From NCBI GenBank assembly GCA_046350095.1, contig JAXMBA010000002.1, positions 1,736,001-1,800,000 on the forward strand: a DNA stretch of 64,000 bases. Reading direction: 5' to 3'. This document shows, one piece after another, positions 17,433 to 26,365 of this stretch. The stretch's first letter is position 1, and each line of letters starts with the position of its first letter. This stretch comes from Urbifossiella sp046350095. Its GTDB lineage: Bacteria; Planctomycetota; Planctomycetia; Gemmatales; Gemmataceae. The position numbers and the translations under genes were made by a program. The notes beneath the pieces are model-generated. The model did no database searches. It had not been told where the DNA came from and saw nothing but the letters and a program-made list of their open reading frames with translations.

Positions 17433-17906
17433 TTACGGTACGACGGCGCCGGTCTCCTTCTTGTTCGGCTGCCGGGTGGCGGCCTCGGCGGGCACCTCGA
17501 AGTCCTTCGTCTGGCTCTCCTTCGCCAAGTCCACGGTGAATTCGTAGCGGGGGAACAGCGCCTTGATGGTGACCTCGCCGGACGTGTCGCCCTTGTCCTT
17601 GCCGCCCGTGGCGTTCGGGTCGTACCCCTCAATGGCAACGATGGCGGGGCCGCCGCCGAAGCCGCGGCCGCCGGACGCGGACGTGTCGTACACGCCGTCC
17701 TTAATGTCGGCGAACCCGGACGCGCCGGTATTCCCCTTCGACCCGTCGGGGCTGAAGTAGATTTTGCCGGCCGCGACCGATTGCCCCTTGAACGTGACTT
17801 TGCCCTGGAGGCGGTATCCCTTCCCGTCGCCGCAGCCGACGGCGAGCACGGCCAGGGCCAGCGCGGGGAGGCGGGGAAAGACTCGTGTGCGGACGACCGT
17901 GGTCAT
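17433..17906 (-). CDS. lipoprotein with transthyretin-like beta domain
   Basis: A 157-residue protein whose N terminus is a lipoprotein signal ending LAVGC (Cys25). The mature part begins with YRLQGKVTFKGQSVAAGKIYF, typical of small beta-sandwich (carboxypeptidase-regulatory/transthyretin-like) lipoproteins that commonly follow DUF1559 genes in planctomycetes. It is predicted to sit at the outer face of a membrane. It lies 88 nt downstream of the DUF1559 gene, separated from it by a strong hairpin. Confidence 0.75.
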   Translation of the reverse strand: MTTVVRTRVFPRLPALALAVLAVGCGDGKGYRLQGKVTFKGQSVAAGKIYFSPDGSKGNTGASGFADIKDGVYDTSASGGRGFGGGPAIVAIEGYDPNATGGKDKGDTSGEVTIKALFPRYEFTVDLAKESQTKDFEVPAEAATRQPNKKETGAVVP

Positions 17907-17952
17907 GCAGTTGCTCCCCGGTAGGGCCGGAGTGGGAGGGATGGGAACGAGG

Positions 17953-17982
17953 GACCACGCCCGGTCGGGACCGGGCGTGGTC
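17953..17982. terminator. hairpin between the DUF1559 and lipoprotein genes
   Basis: A perfect 14-bp inverted repeat (GACCACGCCCGGTC, 17953-17966, with 17969-17982) is separated by 2 nt. It follows the DUF1559 stop on the minus strand and could end or attenuate that transcript. No U-run follows, so partial readthrough into the lipoprotein gene is possible. Confidence 0.5.
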
Positions 17983-17994
17983 CGAAGGGGCGGG

Positions 17995-18975
17995 TCACTG
18001 GTCGAGCGTGGCGACCTCGCCGGAGTTAATGCTGGCGGACGCCTTGTAGATGGCTAGGTCGATCGAGTTCCGCAAGAACCGAACGCTGCCGTCGCCGAGG
18101 GCGACGTTGCACCCGCCGGTGTGGTTGCTGCCGAAGCTGAGTTCGTTGAAGTTGTTGCTCCCGTTGTACGTCGTCGAGTTGGGCGGGAAGGAGACGCACT
18201 TCGCGGCCCCCGCCCCGCCGTTGTTCCCGCGGATCCAGGTGCGGTACTGGTTCACGTTATTCAGCGGGATGACCGAGATCTCTCCGACCATGAGTGTGTT
18301 CGAGGTGCCGTCCCTCACGTCCGTGAGCCGGACGATCCGGTTCGTGCTGACGCTGCCGGCGCTCTGCCGGACCTGACTCAGCATGCCGTGGGCCGACCAC
18401 GCCCCGTTGCCGCCGACGTTTCCGACGGTGTAGTTGTAGGTCGTTCCGGCCACCACGTTGGCGGTCGGGTTCGAGGCCCCGGCCGGACCCATGACGCCGT
18501 AGTAGTGGGTGGACGGGTTCGTGGTGAGGTTCGCGTTCGGGTCGAGGAACTGCGTCGGCGGCGGGCCGGACGGGCAGTAGTGCGCCGGGACGACGTTCGC
18601 CCCGACCGCGGCGTTCACCGGGTCGTTGTACGCGAGGGCGAAGTTGTACCGGGTGTAGAGCGCGTTCTGCTCCATGTAGGGGAGGTTGAACACCATCCAG
18701 CTGGTGCCCCGGATGAACGCCGTGTTGCCGGGCGGGTTCGGTACGGGGTACACGTCTTCCTGAGCGCCGGGCGGCAACTGGCTGTTCGCGTCGTGGTACG
18801 CGTGAAGGCCGATCGCGTGTTGCTTCAGGTTGTTGGAGCACTTGGCGCGGGCCGCGGCCTCGCGGACCTTCTGGACGGCCGGCAGGAGTAGCCCGATCAG
18901 GATGGCGATGATGGCGATGACGACCAGTAGCTCGATCAGTGTAAACGCATGTCGGCGAAGTGTGGGAGAGCGCAT
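17995..18975 (-). CDS. DUF1559 protein with pilin-like N terminus
   Basis: A 326-residue protein. Residues 10-36 are a type IV pilin-like prepilin segment (AFTLIELLVVIAIIAIL) with Glu at +5; the residue before the cleavage site is Ala rather than the usual Gly. KVREAAARAKCSNNLKQ and then the DUF1559 (SBP_bac_10) domain follow. Near the C terminus H-TGGCNVALG-DG fits the H-X9-DG motif of planctomycete prepilin-associated proteins. These occur in large paralogous sets and are thought to be processed by a prepilin peptidase and assembled at the surface; their task is unknown. The partner lipoprotein gene follows. Confidence 0.93.
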   Translation of the reverse strand: MRSPTLRRHAFTLIELLVVIAIIAILIGLLLPAVQKVREAAARAKCSNNLKQHAIGLHAYHDANSQLPPGAQEDVYPVPNPPGNTAFIRGTSWMVFNLPYMEQNALYTRYNFALAYNDPVNAAVGANVVPAHYCPSGPPPTQFLDPNANLTTNPSTHYYGVMGPAGASNPTANVVAGTTYNYTVGNVGGNGAWSAHGMLSQVRQSAGSVSTNRIVRLTDVRDGTSNTLMVGEISVIPLNNVNQYRTWIRGNNGGAGAAKCVSFPPNSTTYNGSNNFNELSFGSNHTGGCNVALGDGSVRFLRNSIDLAIYKASASINSGEVATLDQ

Positions 18976-19096
18976 CCAGTACCTCGGAGAGGGGAGAAGA
19001 ATCGGAACGTTTACGGAGACCGGGGTCGAATTCTAAACTACGGTCGTCCGAGAGTAGAGCCTATTTTCTTCATTTTTTCACGGCCCCCGGCCGCGG

Positions 19097-19126
19097 TTGA
19101 CACGCCGCCCGCGGACCGGCTAGAGT
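19097..19126 (+). promoter_or_regulatory. sigma-70-type promoter of the LPS operon
   Basis: A perfect -35 TTGACA (19097-19102), an 18-nt spacer and TAGAGT (19121-19126) lie just before lpxK. The predicted start of transcription near 19132 leaves a short leader, with GGAGGG at 19139-19144 as ribosome site for the GTG start. No other good promoter was found before hldE or waaF, supporting one transcript. Confidence 0.55.
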
Positions 19127-19148
19127 CCCGCCCCACCCGGAGGGCGAC

Positions 19149-20201
19149 GTGCGGCCGGAGACGTTCCACGCCATCGTCAGCGGCGAGCGGCGCGGGCCGC
19201 TGGCGGCTGCGGCCCGGCTCGGGCTGTGGGCGGCGAGCGGCCCGTACCGCCTCGGCGTGTGGTGGCGGAACCGCGGCTACGACCGTGGCCGCCGCCCCGT
19301 TGTGCGTATCGGCGCGCCGGTGGTGAGCGTCGGCAACCTGACGCTGGGCGGGACGGGGAAGACCCCGTGCGTCGAGTACGTGGCCGGCTTCTACCGCGAC
19401 CGCGGATTGCAGGCGGCGATCCTGAGCCGCGGCTACGGCGCGGCCGCGGGGCCGAACGACGAGGCACTCGTCCTCGAAGAGAACCTGCCGGAGGTGCCGC
19501 ACCTGCAAGACGCCGACCGGGCCGCGGCGGCTCTGCGGGCGGTCGAGGAACTGGAGAGCGAGGTCCTGGTGCTCGACGACGGCTTCCAGCACCGCCGCCT
19601 GCACCGCGACCTGGACGTCGTCCTGATCGACGCCACGCTGCCGCCACACCGCGACCGGATGTTCCCGCGCGGCACCCTGCGCGAGCCTGAGGCGAACCTC
19701 GAGCGTGCGGCCGTGGTACTGCTGACGCGCTGCGACCAGGCACCCGACACAGACGCGACGCGCGACCGGTTGACGACACGCTTCCCGCACCTGACCGTGG
19801 CGACGAGCGAGCACCGGCCGATTGAACTGATCGGCGGCGACGTACCCGAACCGGTCGAGGGCCTGCACGGGAAGGTGGTGGCCGGGTTCGCCGGGATCGG
19901 CAGCCCGCCCGCCTTCCGCCGCACGCTCGAATCGCTCGGCGCGGCGGTGGCGGACTTCCGGGCGTACCCGGACCACCACCCGTACACCCGGGCCGACGTG
20001 GACGACCTGCGGGCCTGGGCCGGCCGCCTGCCGCCGGACGCGGTGGTCGCGACGACGCAGAAGGACTGGGTGAAGCTGCGACTGCCCGAGCTGGCGGGCC
20101 GACCGCTGCGGGCGGTGCGCGTCGGCCTCGCGTTCCGCGACGGCAGGCACGCCTTCGAGGCGGCTCTCGAGCGAGTCGTACCCGGCGAGCGGCCGGGGTA
20201 A
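19149..20201 (+). CDS. lpxK: tetraacyldisaccharide 4'-kinase
   Basis: LpxK phosphorylates the 4' position of the lipid A disaccharide at the inner membrane, using ATP. The 350-residue product starts at GTG (no in-frame ATG upstream) and shows the P-loop SVGNLTLGGTGKTP near residues 59-72 and the LpxK signature DDGFQHRRLHRD near 140-151. The hydrophobic N-terminal helix (about 18-36) is the membrane anchor seen in this family. It is the first gene of a six-gene lipid A/core cluster, followed 33 nt later by hldE. The gene argues that this organism makes lipid A. Confidence 0.93.
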   Translation: MRPETFHAIVSGERRGPLAAAARLGLWAASGPYRLGVWWRNRGYDRGRRPVVRIGAPVVSVGNLTLGGTGKTPCVEYVAGFYRDRGLQAAILSRGYGAAAGPNDEALVLEENLPEVPHLQDADRAAAALRAVEELESEVLVLDDGFQHRRLHRDLDVVLIDATLPPHRDRMFPRGTLREPEANLERAAVVLLTRCDQAPDTDATRDRLTTRFPHLTVATSEHRPIELIGGDVPEPVEGLHGKVVAGFAGIGSPPAFRRTLESLGAAVADFRAYPDHHPYTRADVDDLRAWAGRLPPDAVVATTQKDWVKLRLPELAGRPLRAVRVGLAFRDGRHAFEAALERVVPGERPG

Positions 20202-20234
20202 GCGGGCTGTTCCACCGCCCACGTGGTGTACGAG

Positions 20235-21713
20235 ATGACCGACCTTATCGACCTGGTCCACCGGCTCGGCCGCCCGCGGGTGCTGGTGGTCGGCGACGTG
20301 ATGCTCGACCGCTACGTCTGGGGCAACGCCGAGCGTATCAGCCAGGAAGCGCCGGTGGTGCTGCTCCGCGCCGACCGCCGCGAGGAGCGGCTCGGCGGGG
20401 CCAGCAGCGTCGCTACCATGCTCGCGGCGCTCGGCGCGGAGACGAGCCTCGTCGGCGTCGTCGGCCCTGACGCCGATGGGCTTCGGTCGCGGCAGATGCT
20501 CATCGACCTCGGCATCGACGCGGAAGGGGTTCGCACCGACGCCGGCCGGCCGACGACGGTCAAGGAGCGCTACATCGGCCGCGCCCAGGCCAAGCACCCG
20601 CAGCAGATGATCCGCGTGGACTACGAGGACCGCTCCGCCCTCGACTCCGCCGTCGAGCGCGACCTGGCCGCGGTGCTGGAAGGGAAGCTGCGGGCCGCCG
20701 ACATCGTGCTCGTGAGCGACTACGACAAGGGCGTCTGCACCCCCGGCTTGCTTCAGAATCTGATCGCTGCCGCGAAGGCCCGCGGCGTCCGGGTGATCGC
20801 CGACCCGACCCGCGGCGGCGACTACGCCAAGTACCGCGGCTGCTCGTCGATGACGCCGAACCGCCTCGAGGCCGGCCTCGCCGTCGGCCGCACGATCGAG
20901 ACGCACGCCGACGCGCTACGGGCGGCGGCCGAGTTGCGTGACCGACTCGGCCTCGAAGCCGGCATTGTCACGCTCGACAAGGACGGCATGGCGCTGGCGC
21001 ACGGCGACGGCCGATCGGCCGTGTTCCCGACGCGGCCGCGGCAGGTGTACGACATCACCGGCGCCGGCGACATGGTGATGGCGACACTGGGTTTGGCCCT
21101 GGCCGCCGGCGCCGACTACGACCCGGCCATCCGCCTGGCGAACGTCGCGGGCGGGCTGGAGGTCGAAAAGATCGGCGTGGCGACGGTCAGCCGCGAGGAG
21201 ATCCTCGCCGACCTGTTCCGTACCGCGGAGCGGACGCCCGGCGCAGGCAAGTCGCTGCCGCTGCCGCAGCTACTCACCGAGTTGCACCGTCGTCGGCAGG
21301 CCGGCCAGCGGGTCGCCTTCACCAACGGCTGCTTCGACGTGCTGCACGCCGGCCACGTCCAGTACCTGCACGAGGCCCGGGCCCAGGCCGACTGCCTGGT
21401 CGTCGGCCTGAACAGCGACGCCAGCGTCCGACAGCTGAAGGGGCCGACCCGTCCGGTGAACGCGGCCGACGCCCGCGCCCTCGTGTTAGCCGGGTTGCAG
21501 GACGTGGACTACGTGTGCGTCTTCACCGAGGCGACGCCGCTGGCGCTGATCCGCGCCGTGCGGCCGGACGTGCTGGTGAAGGGGGCCGACTACCGCAAGG
21601 ACGAGGTGGTCGGAGCCGACGTGGTCGAGGCGGCCGGCGGCCGCGTCCACCTCGCTGGCCTGCGGCCGGGCGTGTCCACCACGACAATCATCGACCGGAT
21701 GCGAGCCGCGTAA
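20235..21713 (+). CDS. hldE: bifunctional heptose-7-phosphate kinase / heptose-1-phosphate adenylyltransferase
   Basis: HldE makes ADP-heptose for the LPS inner core. The N-terminal PfkB-type sugar kinase (about 1-320) has the GGASSVATML sugar-site loop and the catalytic YDITGAGDMVMA; the C-terminal nucleotidyltransferase (about 350-492) has TNGCFDVLHAGHVQYL with the HxGH site and an SxxTTTIIDR end. Length (492 residues) matches fused HldE. I chose the ATG at 20235; GTG at 20223 would add four residues. It lies between lpxK and waaF. No separate gmhA or gmhB gene is in the window. Confidence 0.94.
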   Translation: MTDLIDLVHRLGRPRVLVVGDVMLDRYVWGNAERISQEAPVVLLRADRREERLGGASSVATMLAALGAETSLVGVVGPDADGLRSRQMLIDLGIDAEGVRTDAGRPTTVKERYIGRAQAKHPQQMIRVDYEDRSALDSAVERDLAAVLEGKLRAADIVLVSDYDKGVCTPGLLQNLIAAAKARGVRVIADPTRGGDYAKYRGCSSMTPNRLEAGLAVGRTIETHADALRAAAELRDRLGLEAGIVTLDKDGMALAHGDGRSAVFPTRPRQVYDITGAGDMVMATLGLALAAGADYDPAIRLANVAGGLEVEKIGVATVSREEILADLFRTAERTPGAGKSLPLPQLLTELHRRRQAGQRVAFTNGCFDVLHAGHVQYLHEARAQADCLVVGLNSDASVRQLKGPTRPVNAADARALVLAGLQDVDYVCVFTEATPLALIRAVRPDVLVKGADYRKDEVVGADVVEAAGGRVHLAGLRPGVSTTTIIDRMRAA

Positions 21714-21737
21714 CGACTTTTGCTCACGGGTTCACGG

Positions 21738-22808
21738 ATGAACCGGATCGCGCTGTTTCTGCCGAACTGGGTCGGCGATGTGGTGATGGCAACGCCGGCC
21801 ATCCGCGCCGTGCGCGAGGCCTACCCCGCGGCCGAGTTGCTGGCGGTGTCCAAGCCCTACGTCGCCGACGTGGTCGCCGGCGTGCCGTGGTTCCGCGACG
21901 TGATCCGCTTCGACAAGTCGGGGCCGCGCGACCAACGCTTCTGGGCCGTCGCCCGCCGGCTCCGGTCCGAACGCATCGACGCCGCGCTGTTGTTCCCGAA
22001 CTCCTTCCGCGCGGCGCTACTCGCCCGGCTCGGCGGCTGCGGCCGCGTCGTCGGCTTCCGCCGCTACGGCCGCGGCTTCCTTCTCAGTTCGCCGAAGCTC
22101 GACGCGAAGACGGAGCGCGGCCGGTTCGTGCCGACGCCGATCATCGACGACTACAACCGCCTCGCCGTGGCCCTCGGGGCGGCGGCCCCCGGGCACCGGA
22201 TGGAGCTGTTCACGACCCCCGCCGACGAGGCCGGCGCGGACGCGGCGTGGACGCAGTTCGGCCTCGGCCGTTACGGCCGCGTCGTGCTGCTGAACCCAGG
22301 GGCGGCGTTCGGCGCGGCGAAGTTCTGGCCCGGGGATTCGTTCGCGGCGCTGGCCCGGATGCTAGTGCAGCGCACCGGCGCCGGCGTGCTGGTGTTGTGC
22401 GGTCCGGCCGAGCGCGAGTTGGCCCGCCGCATCGCCGAGACGAGCCGTAGCCCGCACGTCTTCTCGCTCGCCGACAACGCCCTGTCACTGGGCCTGACGA
22501 AGGCCGTCGTCCGCCGCTCGGACCTGCTGGTGACTACAGACAGCGGCCCGCGGCACTTCGCCGCCGCGTTCGACCGCCCGGTGGTAACGATCTTCGGCCC
22601 GACGCATCTGGAGTGGACCGAGACGTACTTCCCGAAGGCGGTGAACCTGCGGCTCAAGGTGCCGTGCGGACCGTGCCAGCAGCGGGTGTGCCACCTCGAT
22701 CACCGCTGCATGACCGGCATCACGCCGGACGCGGTGTTCGCCGCCGCGGCCGGTTTGCTGGGTCGATTCCCGCTCCCCCTGGGCGCGGAGGTGCGCCGTG
22801 CCGCCTAG
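21738..22808 (+). CDS. waaF: ADP-heptose--LPS heptosyltransferase II
   Basis: This GT9-family enzyme transfers heptose from ADP-heptose to the LPS inner core. The 356-residue product starts at MNRIALFLPNWVGD, the family's hallmark N terminus; an in-frame start at 21720 would precede this and is less likely. The donor-binding C-terminal domain shows TTDSGPRHFAAAF and IFGPTHLEWT, and the Cys-rich ending (CGPCQQRVCHLDHRCMTGI) is typical of WaaF. It lies 24 nt after hldE and overlaps the next gene by 11 nt, in keeping with an operon. Confidence 0.92.
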   Translation: MNRIALFLPNWVGDVVMATPAIRAVREAYPAAELLAVSKPYVADVVAGVPWFRDVIRFDKSGPRDQRFWAVARRLRSERIDAALLFPNSFRAALLARLGGCGRVVGFRRYGRGFLLSSPKLDAKTERGRFVPTPIIDDYNRLAVALGAAAPGHRMELFTTPADEAGADAAWTQFGLGRYGRVVLLNPGAAFGAAKFWPGDSFAALARMLVQRTGAGVLVLCGPAERELARRIAETSRSPHVFSLADNALSLGLTKAVVRRSDLLVTTDSGPRHFAAAFDRPVVTIFGPTHLEWTETYFPKAVNLRLKVPCGPCQQRVCHLDHRCMTGITPDAVFAAAAGLLGRFPLPLGAEVRRAA

Positions 22809-24117
22809 CGTGCTCGAACCCCCGACCCGCGCCGCGGGCTGGGTCGAGGTGCATCCCGACTTCACCGACCGGCTTGCCGACGCGACCGCGGCCGAGTTGT
22901 TGGAACTCCCCGGCGAGGTGGTCAGTGGCCACCCGGACCGGCACGTCGTGCGCGTCGAGTTGCCGGGCTGGGAGCGGCCGCTGTACCTGAAGCGGCAGCA
23001 CCGCGTGACGTGGAAGGAGCGCTTCCGGCAGTGGCGGGCGGGCTTCGGGTGGCGGTCGCGGTGCGGCCGCGAGGCCGAGTTGCTGAAGCAACTCGCGGCC
23101 GCGGGGCTGCCGGCGCCGCACTGGGTGGCCCTCGGCGAGGACGGCACCGGGCGGGCGTTTCTACTGGTCGAGGAGCTGAGCGACGCGGTCGAACTTCGGA
23201 AGGCAGTTCACCCCGACCCCGATGTCCTCGGTCGTGCCGTTGCCGGGCTGCACGACGCGGGGTTCGACACGCCCGACCTTACCGCGAAGCATGTGTTCGT
23301 CGGCGACGAGGTCACGCTAATCGACTGGCAGTCCGCCCGCCGGCTGGGGCACGTTCCCACCGTGGCTCGGCTGCGGGCGCTGGCGGCCCTGCACGCCTCG
23401 CTCGCCGACCACTTGGCGACTCCACGAGAGCGGCTGCAATTCCTGCGCGCGTACCGCCGCTCGACCGGCCTGCCGCTCGCCGCTCGGTCGGTCGAACGGC
23501 TCGCCGGCGCCGCCCGGAAGCGCCGCTCGGTCCGCGACCAGCGACAACCCGTTGTCACCGCCGCCGACCAGCGGCTCGTCTGGCTCGCTGGCGAGGCGGT
23601 GTGCGCCGTCCCCGCCGTCGCCGCGACGTGGCCCCGCCCCGCGATCCGCGCCCCGTACTACGGGGAACCCGCCGGCGCCCGGCGGGTGGTACTCCCCGAC
23701 GGCCGTTCGGCCGAACTCGTCACCGGAACGTCCTTCGCCCCGGTCGCAAGGCTACGGGCTTGGTTGCGCGGAAGGCCGTGGCGCTCGCCGGGCGCCACGC
23801 TCGGTCGCGTCCTGTTCCATCTCGAGCGGTACGGACTCCCCGCGCCACGACTCCTCGCGTTCGGCCAGCGAATGATCAGCCCGGCGTCCGCCGACTGGTT
23901 CGCGCTGTACGCGCCCCCCGCGGGTGTGCCGCTCGCCGACTGGCTCGCCGCGAACCCGACCCTTGAGCGCCGCGAACTGGTGACCCGGCAGTGTGACCGC
24001 CTGACGGCCCAGCTGCGTGACGCGAGTTGTGAGCCGGCCGGCCCCGTGTTCTGGGTCGATACCGACGACCGCGTCACCGTCGGCGGCGTGCGGCACGTCC
24101 GGATCGTGAGAAGCTGA
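22798..24117 (+). CDS. WaaP/Kdo-kinase-like protein with a duplicated N-lobe
   Basis: The GTG start at 22798 overlaps waaF by 11 nt. Residues about 30-240 are a lipopolysaccharide-kinase fold: lysine strand RPLYLKRQHR, VEEL hinge, and LHDAGFDTPDLTAKHVFVG..VTLIDWQSARR. There the usual H-x-D has become T-P-D but the Asp and the metal-binding D of IDW remain. The C-terminal 150 residues resemble a second N-lobe (LERYGLPAPRLLAFGQRM parallels LAAAGLPAPHWVALGED) with no catalytic loop. It probably phosphorylates a core sugar; the extra lobe may be regulatory. At 439 residues it is well above the usual 250-300. Confidence 0.78.
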   Translation: MPPSVLEPPTRAAGWVEVHPDFTDRLADATAAELLELPGEVVSGHPDRHVVRVELPGWERPLYLKRQHRVTWKERFRQWRAGFGWRSRCGREAELLKQLAAAGLPAPHWVALGEDGTGRAFLLVEELSDAVELRKAVHPDPDVLGRAVAGLHDAGFDTPDLTAKHVFVGDEVTLIDWQSARRLGHVPTVARLRALAALHASLADHLATPRERLQFLRAYRRSTGLPLAARSVERLAGAARKRRSVRDQRQPVVTAADQRLVWLAGEAVCAVPAVAATWPRPAIRAPYYGEPAGARRVVLPDGRSAELVTGTSFAPVARLRAWLRGRPWRSPGATLGRVLFHLERYGLPAPRLLAFGQRMISPASADWFALYAPPAGVPLADWLAANPTLERRELVTRQCDRLTAQLRDASCEPAGPVFWVDTDDRVTVGGVRHVRIVRS

Positions 24118-25037
24118 TGGACCCGACCACGCGAACCCCGGCCTCCGCACGGTTCCTGCCGACCGTCCGCGACCCCGTGTCGTCGCTGTGGCACCGGCTC
24201 CGTAAGGGCACGCGCCTGCTGCGGCACGAGCCCGACTGGGACCGCCTCGCCGGCGACGACTGGCCCGACCGCGTGATGACGGAGCCCGTCACCGACCGGC
24301 TCCACGAGAAGCAGGGCCGCAGCATCGGCCGGCTGATCCTGTCGCAGGGCCGCAGCCGGCTCGGTGTGTACCTGAAGCGGCACTACCGGCTCGGCTGGCT
24401 CCGCGGCCTGTTGGCGACGATCTTTCCCAATCGCGCGTGGTCGCCGGGCCTGGAGGAATGGCAGCGGCTACGGTGGGCGCGCGACGCCGGCTTCCCCGTG
24501 CCGCGGGCCGTCGCCGCGGGCCAGTTCGTCGGCCCGGGCTTCCGCCTGCAAGGGTTTCTCGCCGTCGAGGAACTGTACGGCATGTTGCCGCTGCACGAGG
24601 CCGTGCCGCTCGCGTACCAGCGCCTCGACGCGACCGCGTTCGCCCGCTGGAAGCGCGGCCTGACCGCGGAGCTGGTTCGGCTGTCGCGCCGGCTGCACGA
24701 CCAGAAGTGGTTCCACAAAGACCTGTACTTCTGCCACTTCTACGTGCCCGAAGAACTGACGCGCCGCGTGCCCGATGAGTGGCCCGGCCGCGTGTTCATG
24801 ATCGACCTGCACCGCCTCGACAGGCACCCGCTGCTGGCGCAGTGGTTCCGGATCAAAGACCTCGGCCAGTTGCTGTACTCGTCGGACGTGGCCGGCGTCA
24901 CGGCGCGGGACCGGCTGCGGTTCGGGAAGCTGTACGGCGGCGGCTCCCTCCTGCGACGGTTCGTGACATGGAAGTGGAAGCTGTACCGCCGCAACCACCG
25001 GCGGCGGCAGTCGGTGGCCCCCCGGAGCGCGGCGTAA
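24117..25037 (+). CDS. WaaP-like LPS core heptose kinase
   Basis: A 306-residue kinase-fold protein; ATG overlaps the previous stop (TGATG at 24115-24119). The core is VYLKRHYRLGW (ATP lysine), an EELYGMLPLHEA hinge, the catalytic segment WFHKDLYFCHFYV and metal-binding FMIDLHRLDR, close to the WaaP pattern HRDxYxCHF...IDLHR. WaaP phosphorylates heptose I of the LPS inner core, which stabilises the outer membrane by cation bridging. Its place directly after waaF and a second kinase-like gene fits that role; the exact sugar is not provable here. Confidence 0.87.
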   Translation: MDPTTRTPASARFLPTVRDPVSSLWHRLRKGTRLLRHEPDWDRLAGDDWPDRVMTEPVTDRLHEKQGRSIGRLILSQGRSRLGVYLKRHYRLGWLRGLLATIFPNRAWSPGLEEWQRLRWARDAGFPVPRAVAAGQFVGPGFRLQGFLAVEELYGMLPLHEAVPLAYQRLDATAFARWKRGLTAELVRLSRRLHDQKWFHKDLYFCHFYVPEELTRRVPDEWPGRVFMIDLHRLDRHPLLAQWFRIKDLGQLLYSSDVAGVTARDRLRFGKLYGGGSLLRRFVTWKWKLYRRNHRRRQSVAPRSAA

Positions 25038-26203
25038 TGGACATCGCCCTCTGCTACGAGAGCGTGCTGCCCGCCCGCGGCGGGGCCGAGACGTACCTCG
25101 GCGACCTCGCCCGCCGGCTGGCCCGCGACGGCCACGCCGTCCACCTGTACGCCTGCCGCTGGGACGCAGCCTCGCTGCCGCCCAGCACGCACTTCCACCG
25201 CCTCGACGTGCCGAGCGGGCCGCGCTTTCTGCGGCCGTGGCGGTTCGGCGAGGCGTGCGAGCGGGCGTTGCGCGGGGCGACCCACGACGTGACCGTCGGG
25301 TTCGACAAGACGTGGGGCCAGGACGTGCTCTACCCGCAGGGCGGGCTCCACGCCGCGTCCGCGGCCCACAACCAGCTCAAGTTCGCCACCCGGCTCGAAC
25401 GCGCCGTCGCCACCGTGGGGAAGTGGCTCGACCCGGCCGCGTGGTCGTTCGCGCGGCTCGAACGGAAGCAGTACCTGGGCCCCAAGCAGCCGCTGGTGGT
25501 CGTGAATAGTCGGATGGTGCGCGGGCACTTCGAGCGGTTCTACGGTGTGCCGCCGGAAGCCGTTCGCGTCGTCCACAGCGCCATTGACCCGCTGCGGTTC
25601 GCGGCCGACGACCGGCTCGTGCGCCGGCAGCACGAACGCGACCAGTGGGGCGTCACGCCCGACACCACGGTCGGCCTGTTCGTGGCGATGAACTACCGGC
25701 TGAAGGGGCTCGCGCCGCTGATCCGCTCGCTGCCGCACGTGCCGCGCACCAAGCCGTTCGCGCTCGCCGTCGTGGGGCACCCGAAGTTCGAGCGCTACCG
25801 CCGCCTCGCCGAGCGGCTCGGCGTCGCCGACCGCGTCCGCTTCCTGGGCCACCGCGGCGACCCGAAGGACGCGTACTTCGCCGCCGACTTCCTGGTGCAC
25901 CCCACCTTCTACGACCCGTGCTCGCTCGTCGCGCTGGAGGCGCTGGCGTGCGGGCTGCCGGTCGTCACCACGCGGTACAACGGCGCGTCGGAACTGCTCA
26001 GCGCCGCCGACGGGGTCGTGATCGACGACCCGCACGACGCCCCGGCGCTGGCGGCGGCGATGACCGGCCTGCTCGACCACGGCCGGCGGGCGGCGATGTC
26101 CGCGGCGGCGCGGGCGGCCGGCACCCGCTGGACGTTCGAGCAGCACTACCGGGCGCTGCTGGACGTATTCACCGAAATCCGCCGTGCTAGACGCGCCGCC
26201 TGA
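25037..26203 (+). CDS. GT4 glycosyltransferase, WaaG-like
   Basis: A 388-residue GT-B glycosyltransferase; the start ATG overlaps the previous stop (TAATG). The N terminus MDIALCYESVLPARGGAE has the acceptor-domain Gly loop. The donor domain contains HPTFYDPCSLVALEALACG, the E-x7-E motif region that binds the nucleotide sugar in GT4 enzymes, plus TTRYNGASELL. The position after the core kinases suggests it adds the first outer-core hexose, as WaaG does. It ends the LPS operon; a weak hairpin follows. Confidence 0.85.
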   Translation: MDIALCYESVLPARGGAETYLGDLARRLARDGHAVHLYACRWDAASLPPSTHFHRLDVPSGPRFLRPWRFGEACERALRGATHDVTVGFDKTWGQDVLYPQGGLHAASAAHNQLKFATRLERAVATVGKWLDPAAWSFARLERKQYLGPKQPLVVVNSRMVRGHFERFYGVPPEAVRVVHSAIDPLRFAADDRLVRRQHERDQWGVTPDTTVGLFVAMNYRLKGLAPLIRSLPHVPRTKPFALAVVGHPKFERYRRLAERLGVADRVRFLGHRGDPKDAYFAADFLVHPTFYDPCSLVALEALACGLPVVTTRYNGASELLSAADGVVIDDPHDAPALAAAMTGLLDHGRRAAMSAAARAAGTRWTFEQHYRALLDVFTEIRRARRAA

Positions 26204-26222
26204 CCACACTTTCGCCGAGATT

Positions 26223-26262
26223 ATTGTTTCGGCTGCGCCCCCCTGCGGGTCGCGGAAACAAT
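26223..26262. terminator. possible terminator after the LPS operon
   Basis: ATTGTTTC (26223-26230) pairs with GAAACAAT (26255-26262) around a GC-rich loop, 20 nt after the last LPS gene. The stem is AT-rich and imperfect inside, so this is only a candidate. Confidence 0.3.
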
Positions 26263-26365
26263 TTAGATCGTCACTCCGACGACCGTGCCATCCGCCACAT
26301 TCGCCGCAAGTCCTGCCCCGGGCTACACTCGCGGTAGGGTTCGCCGCGTTCCGGGGTGCGTCGTC

